Part shown: positions 23,801 to 34,431 of the stretch, piece by piece | How the letters are laid out: every line of letters begins with the position of its first letter | Position numbering within the stretch: the stretch's first letter is position 1 | From: Pogonophryne albipinna | Taxonomy: Eukaryota; Chordata; Actinopteri; Perciformes; Artedidraconidae | DNA length: 64,000 nt | NCBI GenBank assembly: GCA_028583405.1 | Contig: JAPTMU010000108.1 | Location: forward strand, 561,223 to 625,222 | Direction: 5' to 3' | Position numbers and translations under genes: made by a program | Notes under the pieces: model-generated | Seen by the model: the letters and a program-made list of their open reading frames with translations, nothing else | What the model was told of the DNA's origin: nothing | Databases searched by the model: none

Positions 23801-26800
23801 GCATTGGTGGACCACATTACTTCTGGTGTGAGTACGCAGATGAAGAGGAGCAGAACAAAGTGAAAAGTCTTGTTCAGGAAGCAGGACTGGCTCAGCAGGT
23901 TATGACATTTCCTGAGACTCTCGGTCCTGGTAGTCCATGCCTTGCTCTGTTTTCAAGTGATGAACATTGGTATCGAGCTCAAGTTCTTTGCAGAGTTGAA
24001 GATAAATTTGATGTTGTGTTTATCGACTATGGAAACGAGACTGAAGTTGACATCAAGAACGTGAGATCAGTGCCTCAGAGTCTGATGGAGATAGATCCTC
24101 AGGCCTTTCTGTGCTCTCTGGATGGATTTGATATGTCCAAAGGCTCCTGGGATGACCAAGTTCATGATGTCTTCTACAACCTTCTGGTTGATAAAGTCAT
24201 CAGGGTGAAAGTGTTAAATATAGAAGAGCATTCAGACAGTGTGTTCCCTCAATATGCGGTGGCAATTGAGTGTGAAAATGTGGTTATGAATACCGTGATG
24301 CAGAAATACTGGAAACCGCTTCCCACAGAACATGCCAAACCTGAAATGGATCAAACCGAGACTTCCATCCAAGACATTCAGACGGAGTCCAATGGAGACA
24401 TTCAGACGGAGTCCAACGGAGACATTCAGACGGAGTCCGACGGAGACATTCAGACGGAGTCCGACGGAGACGTTCAGACGGAGTCCGACGGAGACGTTCA
24501 GACGGAGTCCGACGGAGACGTTCAGACGGAGTCCGACGGAGACGTTCAGACGGAGTCCGACGGAGACGTTCAGACGGAGTCCGACGGAGACGTTCAGACT
24601 GAGTCCGACGGAGACGTTCAGACGGAGTCCGACGGAGACGTTCAGACGGAGTCCGACGGAGACGTTCAGACGCAGTCCGGCGGAGACGTTCAGACGCAGT
24701 CCCACGGAGACGTTCAGACGCAGTCCGACGGAGACGTTCAGACGCAGTCCGGCGGAGACGTTCAGACGCAGTCCGGCGGAGACGTTCAGACGCAGTCCGG
24801 CGGAGACGTTCAGACGCAGTCCGGCGGAGACGTTCAGACGGAGTCCGGCGGAGACGTTCAGAAAGATTCCGGCGGAGACGTTCAGAAAGATTCCGACGGA
24901 GACGTTCAGAAAGATTCCGGCGGAGACGTTCAGAAAGATTCCGACGGAGACGTTCAGAAAGATTCCGGCGGAGACATTCAGACTGAGTCCAACGAAGACA
25001 TTCAGACTGAGTCCAACGAAGACATTCAGACAGATTCCAACAAAGACAATCAGACGGAGGACATTCAGATGGCGTCCAACAAAGACATTCAGACGGAGTC
25101 CAACAAAGACATTCAGACGGAGTCCAACAAAGACATTCAGACAGATTCCAACAAAGACATTCAGACAGATTCCATCAAAGACTATCAGATGCAGTCCAAC
25201 AAAGACAATCAGACGGATGACATTCAGAGGACGTCCAACAAAGACATTCAGACTGAGTCCAACAAAGACATTCAGACGGAGGACATTCAGATGGTGTCCA
25301 ACAGAGACATTCAGACGGAATCCAACAAAGACATTCAGACGGAGGACATTCAGACGGCGTCCAACAGAGACAGTCAGATGGAATCCAACAGAGACATTCA
25401 GACGGAGGACATTCAGACGGAGGACATTCAGATGGCGTCCAACAGAGACATTCAGACGGAATCCAACAGAGACATTCAGACGGAGGACATTCAGATGGCG
25501 TCCAACAGAGACATTCAGACGGAGTCCAACAGAGACATTCAGACGGAGGACATTCAGATGGCGTCCAACAGAGACATTCAGACGGAGTCCAACAGAGACA
25601 TTCAGACGGAGGACATTCAGATGGCGTCCAACAGAGACATTCAGACAGATTCCAACAAAGACATTCAGACGGGGTCCAACAGAGACATTCAAACGGAGTC
25701 CAACAGAGACATTCAGACGGAGTCCAACAGAGACATTCAGACAGAGTTCAAACAAAGACAATCAGACGGAGGACATTCAGATGCAGTCCAACAAAGACAA
25801 TCAGACGGAGGACATTCAGATGGCGTGCAACAGAGACATTCTGACGGAGTCCAACAGAGACAGTCAGACGGAGTCCAACAGAGACATTCAGACTGAGTCC
25901 AACAAAGACATTCAGACAGATTCCAACAAAGACAATCAGACAGATTCCAGCACCACACATCTTAATGTTTCCACAGGAAATGTGAATGCTGGTATGTTCA
26001 AGGAGCCAAGCAACTCCAAAGACAAACAGGTGGAGGTATATGCATCCTGCATTGTTGGACCACATTACTTCTGGTGCGAGTACGCCGATGAAGAGGAGCA
26101 GAACAAAGTGACAAGTCTTGCTCAGGAAGCAGGACTGGCTCAGCAGGATATGACATTTCCTGAGACTCTCAGTCCTGGTAGTCCATGCCTTGCCCTGTTT
26201 TCCAGTGACAAACACTGGTATCGAGCTCAAGTTCTTCACAGAGTTGAACATACATTTGACGTTTTGTTTATCGACTATGGAAACGAGACTGAAGTTGACA
26301 TCAAGAACGTGAGATCAGTGCCTCAGAGTCTGATGGAGATAGATCCTCAGGCCTTTCTGTGCTCTCTGGATGGATTTGATATGTCCAAAGGCTCCTGGGA
26401 TGACCAAGTTCATGATGTCTTCTACAACCTTCTGGTTGATAAAGTCATCAGGGTGAAAGTGTTAAATATAGAAGAGCATTCAGACAGTGTGTTCCCTCAA
26501 TATGCGGTGGCAATTGAGTGTGAAAATGTGGTTATGAATACCGTGATGCAGAAATACTGGAAACCGCTTCCCACAGAACATGCCAAACCTGAAATGGATC
26601 AAACCGAGACTTCCCTCCAAGACATTCAGACTGAGTCCAACAGAGACATTCAGACGGAGTCCAACGGAGACATTCAGACGGAGTCCAACAGAGACATTCA
26701 GACGGAGTCCAACAGAGACATTCAGACGGAGTCCAACAGAGACATTCAGACGGAGTCCAACAGAGACATTCAGACGGAGTCCAACAGAGACATTCAGACG

Positions 26801-28337
26801 GAGTCCAACAGAGACATTCAGACGGAGTCCAACAGAGACATTCAGACGGAGTCCAACAGAGACATTCAGACGGAGTCCAACAGAGACATTCAGACGGAGT
26901 CCAACAGAGACATTCAGACGGATTCCAACAGAGACATTCCGACGGAGTCCAACAGAGACATTCCGACGGAGTCCAACAGAGACATTCAGACGGATTCCAA
27001 CACCACACATCTTAATGTTTCCACAGGAAATGTGAATGCTGGTATGTTCAAGGAGCCAAGCATCTCCAAAGACAAACAGGTGGAGGTATATGCATCCTGC
27101 GTTGTTGGACCACATTACTTCTGGTGCGAGTACGCCGATGAAGAGGAGCAGAACAAAGTGACAAGTCTTGCTCAGGAAGCAGGACTGGCTCAGCAGGATA
27201 TGACATTTCCTGAGACTCTCAGTCCTGGTAGTCCATGCCTTGCCCTGTTTTCCAGTGACAAACACTGGTATCGAGCTCAAGTTCTTCGCAGAGTTGAAGA
27301 TACATTTGACGTTTTGTTTATCGACTATGGAAACGAGACTGAAGTTGACATCAAGAACGTGAGATCAGTGCCTCAGAGTCTGATGGAGATAGATCCTCAG
27401 GCCTTTCTGTGCTCTCTGGATGGATTTGATAAGTGCAAAGGCTCCTGGGATGACCAAGTTCATGATGTCTTCTACAACCTTCTGGTCGATAAACGACTCA
27501 GAGTGACAGTCCTGAACATGGACTACCATCCAGAGATCGCAGTTCCTCCGTATGCAGTGGAGGTGGAGTGTGAGGGAGCGGTTGTAAATACAATGATGGA
27601 GAAATACTGGAAAGGATTGGACACTGGCGACGCTTCTGGAATGTGTTTGGAAGCAGGTTAGTAGACTATACTTTAACGGTTACCTAAGGGCGCTTTGACA
27701 AGCTGTAGTCCAATTGGCAAGTCTGCTTGGAGATAATTGTATGTGTTTCGTTAGTTTTCTTATTAATATTGTTCAGTTTCATATTGTTAAATAATGTAGA
27801 AGTGTACGGCAGTGCAGGTCTGGAAAATGACTTGCAGAAGTCTTTGATATTGGTCAGAAATGTGGTGGATAAACATCGTTTTGGCGATAGCCGTAATCCT
27901 GATTTGGTTTTCCTAGCATAGACATTTGGAACGTTTTCAGAACCACCACTTCCAGATAAGGCTCTGGTTTTTAACCAATTTGTTGATCACTATTTCCCCC
28001 GAAAACATACACATTACGGGTTTGGTTGGAAATGTTTTTTTTTTTATTTGTTCAATTAAAATAAACCAAACCTTGGCTTGTGAATGCGCCCTCAGAAAAG
28101 TCTTGTTGCGGATTTATATCGATTTGTTTTTAATGATTGTTCTTTCATTAGAAGTTGGCCATGATTACAGCGTGATGCAGAATTTAAAGTCATCAAAGGA
28201 ATGGTAAGACCATAAAGCATTTCTTTATATAATACATGTGCATTATTAAAAAAGACTTTGTTTTTATATTAAAAGTAATATGTGAACTAATTTTTCTTTT
28301 TTGCAGCTTTGGACCCATGAAACCCAGACGTGAATGA
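20878..28337 (+). CDS. tdrd6: Tudor domain-containing protein 6 (germ-granule scaffold), three coding exons, one frameshift
   Basis: TDRD6 binds symmetrically dimethylated arginines on partners such as Piwi proteins and, in zebrafish, Bucky ball, and organises germ granules. The N-terminus MCSNPGLPTTG and the very large exon are characteristic of TDRD6. Tudor cores lie at residues 65-115, 281-331, 535-585, 743-792 and 1018-1068; the fifth has the full pattern HWYRAQV and FIDYGNETE, while the first two are degenerate. Residues 1166 onward are 8-residue repeats (DVQTESDG, DIQTESNR). An extra base near 25,747-25,752 shifts the frame: as written, the protein ends at codon 1672 (25,896). Beyond the shift the frame is clean through two further Tudor copies. 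Exons are 20,854-27,656, 28,152-28,203 and 28,307-28,337, joined in phase. Ignoring the shift, the product is about 2,286 residues, near the family size. Confidence 0.9.
23782..24372 (+). repeat. Tudor cassette copy 1 in tdrd6
   Basis: The segment runs from VEVYASCIGGPHYFWCEYAD to the linker HAKPEMDQTETS. It is repeated at 26,030-26,616 and, in part, at 27,080-27,640. Its second half (from YGNETEVDIKNV on) appears base-for-base the same as copy 2. Confidence 0.95.
24373..25960 (+). repeat. In-frame 24-bp coding minisatellite 1 in tdrd6, about 65 units
   Basis: The unit GACGTTCAGACGGAGTCCGA CGGA encodes DVQTESDG. It grades through DVQTQSGG and DVQKDSGG to DIQTESNK and DIQTESNR, with shorter DIQTED units. 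The zones suggest several rounds of block amplification. The peptide is acidic, polar and probably disordered. The period keeps all frames open, giving shadow frames (TFRRSPTE on plus, LNVSVGLR on minus). The single-base insertion near 25,750 (GAGTTCAAACAAAGAC for the usual GAGTCCAACAAAGAC) lies at its 3' end. Confidence 0.95.
26030..26616 (+). repeat. Tudor cassette copy 2 in tdrd6
   Basis: Starts VEVYASCIVGPHYFWCEYAD and ends with the same linker as copy 1. The Tudor core has HWYRAQVLHRVEHTFDVLF and IDYGNETEVD, so its binding-cage residues are kept. It lies in the shifted frame. Its first half is closest to copy 3, its second half to copy 1. Confidence 0.95.
26617..27000 (+). repeat. In-frame 24-bp coding minisatellite 2 in tdrd6, 16 units
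   Basis: GACATTCAGACGGAGTCCAA CAGA encodes DIQTESNR, almost without variation, ending DIPTESNR and DIQTDSN. It starts after the same linker (MDQTETSLQ) and ends before the same TTHLNVSTGNVNAGMFKEP as array 1, so array plus Tudor form a duplicated cassette. Confidence 0.95.
27080..27656 (+). repeat. Tudor cassette copy 3 in tdrd6 (C-terminal)
   Basis: The first part matches copy 2 (VEVYASCVVGPHYFWCEYAD, HWYRAQVLRRVEDTFDVLF). From NLLVDKRLRVTVLN it diverges (MDYHPEIAVPPYAVEVECEG, MEKYWKGLDTGDASG), so it probably carries the original C-terminal end of the domain. The exon ends GAAGCAG before a GT at 27,657; reading through gives a TAG at 27,659. Confidence 0.9.
28152..28203 (+). CDS. tdrd6: tdrd6 penultimate small exon
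   Basis: A 52-nt exon between CATTAG and GTAAGA. It takes the single base left by the large exon and reads EVGHDYSVMQNLKSSKE plus two bases. Its phases fit both neighbours. It is too short to stand out as an open frame and was found by splice signals and phase alone. Confidence 0.7.
28307..28337 (+). CDS. tdrd6: tdrd6 terminal coding exon
   Basis: After the acceptor TTTTTCTTTTTTGCAG, the exon completes a Cys codon and reads CFGPMKPRRE then TGA (28,335-28,337). A basic tail of this kind cannot be matched to a domain. It is followed within 60 bases by polyA signals, as expected for a last exon. Confidence 0.7.
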
Positions 28338-28394
28338 GCTGTCTCGCCTCTTGTTGACAAATACATTTTAAAGCAGAAAAATATAAAAAGATTT

Positions 28395-28404
28395 AATAAA
28401 TAAA
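28395..28404 (+). terminator. Polyadenylation signal pair of tdrd6
   Basis: Two overlapping AATAAA hexamers (28,395-28,400 and 28,399-28,404) lie 58 bases after the stop codon, giving a very short 3' UTR. Confidence 0.7.
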
Positions 28405-28486
28405 GGAAATTAAACTTGTCATTTGGTTCTGTGTCAATATATCTATATCTATATCTATAGTTTGTGATTGAATAGTCCAAAAATCA

Positions 28487-28590
28487 GCTCCTAAATTCTA
28501 ACCCTATCTCCTATTCCTTGACCTCTGAGTGAAAGGTCACGGGGTTAAGGGATAGTGGATAGGAGAATTCAAAAGGACTTAGGAGAAGAG
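28487..28590. mobile_element. Small palindromic element
   Basis: CTCCTAAATTCTAACCCTAT and CTCCTATTCC on the left face GGATAGGAGAATTC and ACTTAGGAG on the right, forming an imperfect hairpin of about 100 bp. It looks like a short fold-back MITE. A (TATCTA)n tract precedes it at 28,437-28,458. Confidence 0.5.
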
Positions 28591-30235
28591 ACTGCACTTT
28601 CACTATCTGACGTGTTTCTGATGCGCCAGAGGACGTCCTGAATGTGCGTCTGCTGCTGTGGGGAAACTATGGAAACTACAGTTTTCTATACAGCGGACTA
28701 CAAACATGGATGTTCAATAAGAAGGAGGGACTACTGTAAACTCATCTAGAGACTCTGTGCTCTGATGCTGTTGCTTTAGGCTTTATGAACGTGGACAACA
28801 GAGAAACAGATTCTTCAGGACCAAAGTTGGAATTGAAATAAAAAAGGAAAGTGAAACTTCTGCTCGTCGCCCTCGTCCCTCCGGTCCACATTAATACAAA
28901 TGATCCCAATACGTATGATTGATGAAAGATCAATCAATACAGATGTATTTATTATAAACGTTAGTCCTTAACATCTATCACTGTGTATATCACCATTCAA
29001 AACATCTTTTAAAAGTTGAACAAACTCCACACAGCTCAGTAAAGACTGTGAGATGTTGACTTTATTTGATCATTTCAGTAAAAACTAACGTTCATATTTC
29101 TCTCTTTGATTATAATACTGATGAACGTTCAGAACAAAGCACTTTGGCAACTTCCCACATACGTTTTAAAAAGCTTAATAAGCACCGTAACTTTCATGAT
29201 ATCATTTCTCTGTCATAATCGGTGGTTTCCGTGAACGGCCGACTGTTGAGTGACGGCAAATGCTGCGGCTGCAATGCATTGTGGGGCAGCATTTTCTCCT
29301 CTCCTTTCGGTGAGGGAGGTCCAGTGGTTCCTAAGCTAAAGGAGGTTATAAAGGAAGCTTGAAACCTCTTTTCCTTTCATTCTAGAGAATTGGAACGGCA
29401 CTTATTATGGCTGCCACTGAGGGACTTCCGGGTCATTTCACTCCGTTAGGAAGGATCCTAAGCTAAATGGACTATTCGACTTCAGCCCCGAAGTATTGGT
29501 ATTACCTTCCTTGGTGAGGTAGTATTTGTCACACAAATCATTGGTACAGAGAAACAAGAATTTAAATAATATACAATATAAATAGAATAAGAATAAACTT
29601 ATATAATACAACATATAAGGAAAGAAACTAACATTGTTCTTTAAAACGTTCACTGTACAGTTTTAAAAAGTTCTTCCTTTTTTAATCAATAAGTTTACAA
29701 TGCATTCATGTAGAAAATATACTTTTTAAAGTATTGATATTTTAACACTTAGTTTGGATTTTACACAATATAATCTTGCATTTCAGTCAAAGAAGGAAGC
29801 AGATGTTTAAATGGTAATACAACGTGCAATAGTTAGTGATCCTGGTTCATCTTTGAAATAATATATTTGTTAATATTTTAACAATTTGGAGAAATAATTA
29901 TGTTTGGATGTAGATTAACAAAAAAAGTATTTAGGTATTTAACTTGTTTTTTTTTAAGTTAGACCTACATTTTTATTTTTCACTTTTGGTCACATCCGTG
30001 ATTCAGCTATTGTATTACTATAAGATATGCGGTGATTTTTAAAACGTCCAATTTCTGGGACGTTTAAGGCGTCTACTTCTGCACTAAGTAGGACACTGGT
30101 TCATAATATTGTAGCGTGTTCAAGTAACCAAGGGATATAGTAGTTATCAAGTATAAGATGTGCACAGTTATGATGAGTTTTACAGATATGTAATGCATGT
30201 TGTTGGGGGGAGAGACCGCCCCTTCCATATGAGTG
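28591..30235. other. Intergenic, no gene recognised
   Basis: AT-rich. 29,290-29,480 contains self-complementary CTAAGCTAAA and TCCTAAGCTAAATGG motifs that suggest another small non-autonomous element. The open frames here are short and match nothing I know. Confidence 0.4.
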
Positions 30236-30242
30236 TGTGTGT

Positions 30243-30302
30243 ACGGCGGGCATGAGGCGTGCATGAGGCGTGCATGAGGCGTGCATGAGGCGTGCATGAC
30301 GA
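30243..30302. repeat. 11-bp direct repeat, five copies
   Basis: GCGTGCATGAG is repeated about five times (GGCGGGCATGAGGCGTGCAT and onward). It looks young and is perfect after the first unit. Confidence 0.8.
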
Positions 30303-31651
30303 GACGAGTTGTGTTCGTATGTGGAAAAGTCAACTCAGTGCAGTGAGCGCTGGCTTTATTGCTACTGTATCCGTAGCACCCCACGCAATAGTTGGGACTG
30401 TGTACTGCCATCAGTACAAAGGTTACCCCCCCCAAGCGCACATGTCAAACTCCGCCTATGGTCACAACCCCAAAAAAGAACTATGAAAACAAATGACAGA
30501 CATAAATTGAACTCTGACATTTTTCTCAAAATTCAGAACTAAAAATTAAATCAGAATGTCTTTTCTGGAGAATCTTATTTTTATTTTTCACTCAGAATTT
30601 CGTTTTTTGGGAAAAAGGTCAGAACTCACTCTTTTCTACTTTTGGATCACATCGCAAAAAAAGTGACCAAAGGTTTAAAAAAAAAATGCAATTCCGACTT
30701 TTGACTCAGCATTCTGACTTTAGGTAATTCACTTCAGGAACACTTTTTGTTATATTCCATGGAATGTTCTAAACATCCCGATAGCAATTAATATCTGAAG
30801 TGCTTTGACAATAAATCCATACAAACATCTCATCTGTGGAAGCCGTGGCGCTGTAAAAAGCTCGACCAATCATCTGAGCCGGCTAAAGTAACTGGATGGC
30901 CTACCTGCCTGTCAGCCATTCCATCTGGGCACAAACTTATCTCGTGCCCTCATTGGTCATGTGCGCGTTCGTGTGTGTTGGAGGAGGGGCCTCTGTGAGG
31001 AAGTCTGAAGGAAGGAGCAGATTCTTTAGGCTGCGTACTTTCAGATTCTGGCGCACTCCAGCTGGTTTCTCCGTTCTTACCTAACCCTACCTTTAACACA
31101 AGATATTTTTCCACTTGTTTTTTATTGTTATTTGAGAGAAAACTCAGAACTCTAGTATTTGTTTTACTTTTGGTCACATGATCACATCCCATAAACATGT
31201 TCTCATATGGCCCTCATCTTCTTCAGCATAATGCCGTTTTCTCAGTGTGTCATCATGTGTTTATATTTTTTAAATTAGTAAATGTATTGAACATGTTAGA
31301 AACAAAACAAACAATAATAACAAAGAGAAGCAAAATAAAAACAAAACACGTTCAAGGTATAAAGATTCAGGGCTTTTATCGTCATTTGTACATAGTGTAG
31401 ATAAATCAATGAGTAAATACAATACAATTGAAAGTAAATACATTTGACCCCTTACCCATCACAGCCCCCCTGCTTCCACTCCTACTGCTATCTATTTAAT
31501 TGTTTTACTTTATTATGTGCCCCTTTGTTTGTTTGTTTGTTTGTTTGTTTGTTCCCCATGTAAAGCGGCCTTGGGTCTCTTGAATAATAGATAGCCTACA
31601 AATTGAATCTATTGTTATTATTATTATTACTACATGCACCTGTGTTCACGC
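30303..31651. other. Intergenic, no gene recognised
   Basis: Contains T-rich TCAGAATTC-type degenerate sequence (30,520-30,730), a (TTTG)n tract at about 31,525-31,552 and a (TTA)n tract at 31,612-31,629. The two tracts bracket GTAAAGCGGCCTTGGGTCTC, which resembles the tail of a fish retroelement. Confidence 0.4.
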
Positions 31652-31665
31652 CCAGCAGGTGGCAG
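31652..31665 (+). promoter_or_regulatory. CTCF-like motif
   Basis: CCAGCAGGTGGCAG matches the vertebrate CTCF core consensus CCASYAGRKGGCRS at every position. It lies 72 bases before the ankrd66 exon and about 3.2 kb after the tdrd6 polyA signal, a sensible place for a boundary or promoter-proximal site. Confidence 0.5.
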
Positions 31666-31736
31666 CACTGAGCCTTAGCATCTCGGGTTTAGCAACACTA
31701 GCAGCAGGCACCATGTTTGTTTGTCTCTGTTTCCAG

Positions 31737-31896
31737 GTAACCACTCAGCGGGGGAGATGACGGAGCTCCACCAGGCTGCAGCTGCAGGAGATCTGCTCCA
31801 AGTCCAGGGAAGATTCTGAGGCTCAACGGATGTGATCCGAACCAGAAGGACGAGGAGTGGAGCTGCAAAACCCCCTGCACTGGGCAGCTGCTGGAG
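31737..31896 (+). pseudogene. ankrd66: ankrd66 first coding exon, with two single-base frameshifts
   Basis: After the acceptor TGTTTCCAG and ATG (31,757) the exon reads MTELHQAAAAGDLLQVQ, then in another frame KILRLNGCDPNQKDEEWSCK and TP, then in a third LHWAAAG before a donor GTACAC at 31,897. That is the first ankyrin repeat of ANKRD66, a small ankyrin protein of unclear role. Both shifts look like one missing base, one in a G run and one in a C run, so sequencing error is as likely as true decay. The exons that should carry the next ankyrin repeats were not found, which favours a broken gene. Position between tdrd6 and the ADGRF receptor supports the name. Confidence 0.75.
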
Positions 31897-31897
31897 G

Positions 31898-32042
31898 TAC
31901 ACACACCTGATACACCCTGATACACACCTGATACACACCTGATATACACCTGACATACACCTGATACACACCTGATACACACCTGATATACACCTGATAC
32001 ACACCTGATACACACCTGACACACACCTGATATACACCTGAT
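31898..32042. repeat. 11-bp minisatellite, left part
   Basis: ACACACCTGAT units (variants ATACACCTGAT and ACACACCTGAC) start right at the ankrd66 splice donor and run into a hAT insertion. The array continues at 33,984. Confidence 0.9.
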
Positions 32043-33983
32043 CAGTGTTGGGCAAGTTTACTTCCAAAATGTAATATATTACATATTACTTATTACTCTC
32101 TTTTGAAAAGTAATAAGTTACATTACAATATTACTGTCTCTGAAAATGTAATGAGTTACACTACTTTAGTTACTTTTGAGTTACTTTCACCAAAATAACC
32201 GCAAAAAGAATGGCTAGGTATTTTAAATGCTAAAATGTAGTTTAGTGCAGCTCATTATAGCATCCAGTGAAGGGCGATGTGGTAAGCATAAACAACTGTG
32301 TAGGCCCTTAAGGCTACTAACAACTTGTATTACACGGCTTAGTTGAATACTTGATTCTGATTGTAACTTCTTAACATGTGACACGTTGTTAATACAGCAG
32401 TACAGACCACTGTCAAGGACTATAATGAAGGTTGCTAAGGAGGATCCCAGAAAGAGAAAGGAAAAGAGGTTTAAAAGACGGAGCGCTGGACGTCAGATAA
32501 ATCACCAGAAGAAGGCAGAGAGGAAGTGAATAATAACAGGACACGGAATGGGCTCTGTAGTGTGTTTAGTATGACCGTGTACAGGCCCGGTTCCAGAACA
32601 AAATGACTCAGGGTGCCTCTGAGATTACAGGGGGCGCAGCAGTAGTCAGGTTTACATGAGCAATAGTGGCCGGCAACAGCAATGAAAAATAGCATTGATG
32701 GTCCCCAATGAACAGATTATGGCCTTTGTTATGTTTGAAACCAAGCAAGTGAGAACATTTCAAGTGAGTTAAAAGTGCAATCCTGAAATATTTCATCCAG
32801 TCCAAAGTGGACTGTGGCAAAGAAAAGCACAACAGCTTCAAAACTGTACTGATAAAACAAATGAGAACATATTGTAAATCAAGGCACATATTATTTAAAC
32901 CAGCTCATGGTTTGAAATGGCAAACATTGAAAAGCAAAAGTATTATTAAAACCATGTACTAAATCATCACCTTGGTCCCATCATATACTCTGGGAAGAGA
33001 ATATTTACTGTGCTTGAAAAACTGGTATCACATCATCATGTGAGGTTGACTTTGTGACCTGGAGAACATTTCAGCTGCAACATTCAGCTCGTTGATAAGC
33101 TTGGGGATATGAGATAGTTTTTGTAGCCATTCGTGGTGAAGGCATCTGTGCTGATTGTATGCATTATGTTTGACCCAACATTTCTACAGGCATGGCAGAA
33201 TATGGCACTATTTTCCACATGAATATTCTAGCCATTTGTCTATTTGAACCACAAGCTGCAAAATGACCGCCTAACCCCACTGTACAGGCGGGTACTTTTA
33301 GATATACCTGGGCAGGCTTCTGTTTTGCCGTGGTATCCTGGCACCTGCGGGCCGCAGAGGGGCTAGCGTAGTTTCGGGCGACGAAGACGTGCTGCTCCGG
33401 GGTTGAGGGCGGCGAGTCGGGCAGGGAGTAAGCTAGTGTCCACAACGGAGGGTTAACGTGATGTCCCCATCTGGACCATTTGCTACTGTCTGCAGTAGAT
33501 GCAGTGTTGCTGGCGTTTAGTGATGGTTGCTTTAACCATTTTCGTATAAATGATTATCCACAGATGTGTGTCACTTGCTGTGGAAGCACTTTGGAAATGA
33601 TGCACACGCAGCGGAGCAGGTCACGCGCACCTGACACAATTTGTTGTTGATATTTTCGCTCCGTTCTCTTTTTGAATAGAGGGTGCATAACATTCAACTG
33701 CCCCGAAGATCCCGACGCGAAGCCTGAAGGGTAAAAACACCAGGTTTACTAATCTACCCGCACAATTTGTCTGGTGCCGGAATGTCTCGCTATGTTAGTA
33801 CATTGTTAAAAAAACAAAACACCATTTCATTTCGGGTTAAAATGTGTTGTAACTGCGTTACTGAGGCATTGTAACGTATATATACCCACATTTCATTAGT
33901 ATGCATTACATTACTTCGTTACAGCAAAAAGTAATATATTACTGTAACTCCGTTACTTTTGTAACGCGTTACACCCAACACTG
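32043..33983. mobile_element. hAT-type non-autonomous element, 1,941 bp, inserted in the 11-bp array
   Basis: The ends are CAGTGTTGGGCAAGTTTACT and GTAACGCGTTACACCCAACACTG in mirror form (CAGTGTTGGG / CCAACACTG). The 8-bp CACCTGAT lies on both sides (32,035-32,042 and 33,984-33,991). Subterminal regions are rich in GTAATATATTAC motifs. No transposase domain was recognised inside; the open frame at 33,164-33,445 on the minus strand matches nothing I know. Confidence 0.9.
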
Positions 33984-34148
33984 CACCTGATACACACCTG
34001 ATACACACCTGACACACACCTGATACACACCTGATACACACCTGATACACACCTGACACACACCTGACACACACCTGACACACACCTGACACACACCTGA
34101 TACACACCTGATACACACCTGATACACACCTGACACACACCTGATACA
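33984..34148. repeat. 11-bp minisatellite, right part
   Basis: About 15 further ACACACCTGAT units, continuing the array at 31,898-32,042 after the hAT. With the duplication removed the phase joins. Confidence 0.9.
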
Positions 34149-34162
34149 CTTGTATTAATTAA

Positions 34163-34330
34163 GTATAGAGGTGGAAGAAGTACTCAGATATTTTGCTTGA
34201 AGTACTAATACTAAATTGTAGAAATACTTTGTTACAAGTCCTGCATCCATATATTGTTTGTAATTAAAATTACACGCAGTTAGATAAGGCCTTTAGTAAA
34301 AATAATCGTTATATAAACTTACCTTTTCAG
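34163..34330 (+). mobile_element. Element B fragment
   Basis: AGAGGTGGAAGAAGTACTCA through TTACAAGTCCTGCATCCAT matches the opening of element B. No tandem expansion is present in this copy, so it shows one unexpanded unit of the segment that forms the 33-bp array elsewhere. Confidence 0.55.
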
Positions 34331-34431
34331 TTTTAATATGTAACGTTGTGTATATTTTTGTCTTTGAGCATATAACAAAGAGGGTCGACTTTAACTACAT
34401 CTTTCCCCCTGGGTTTCCTGGGTCAGCTTCA

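Noticed and set aside
24232..25761. Minus-strand 509-codon frame of LNVSVGLR repeats
   Set aside because: Reverse-strand shadow of the tdrd6 coding minisatellite.
24332..27661. An independent 1,109-codon gene starting at 24,332
   Set aside because: Its first 470 codons (TFRRSPTE repeats) are the tdrd6 array read out of frame. Only the part after the frameshift near 25,750 is genuine, and that belongs to tdrd6.
33164..33445. A 93-codon minus-strand frame as an ankrd66 middle exon or transposase
   Set aside because: No ankyrin pattern, wrong strand for ankrd66, and no hAT transposase motif that I could recognise.
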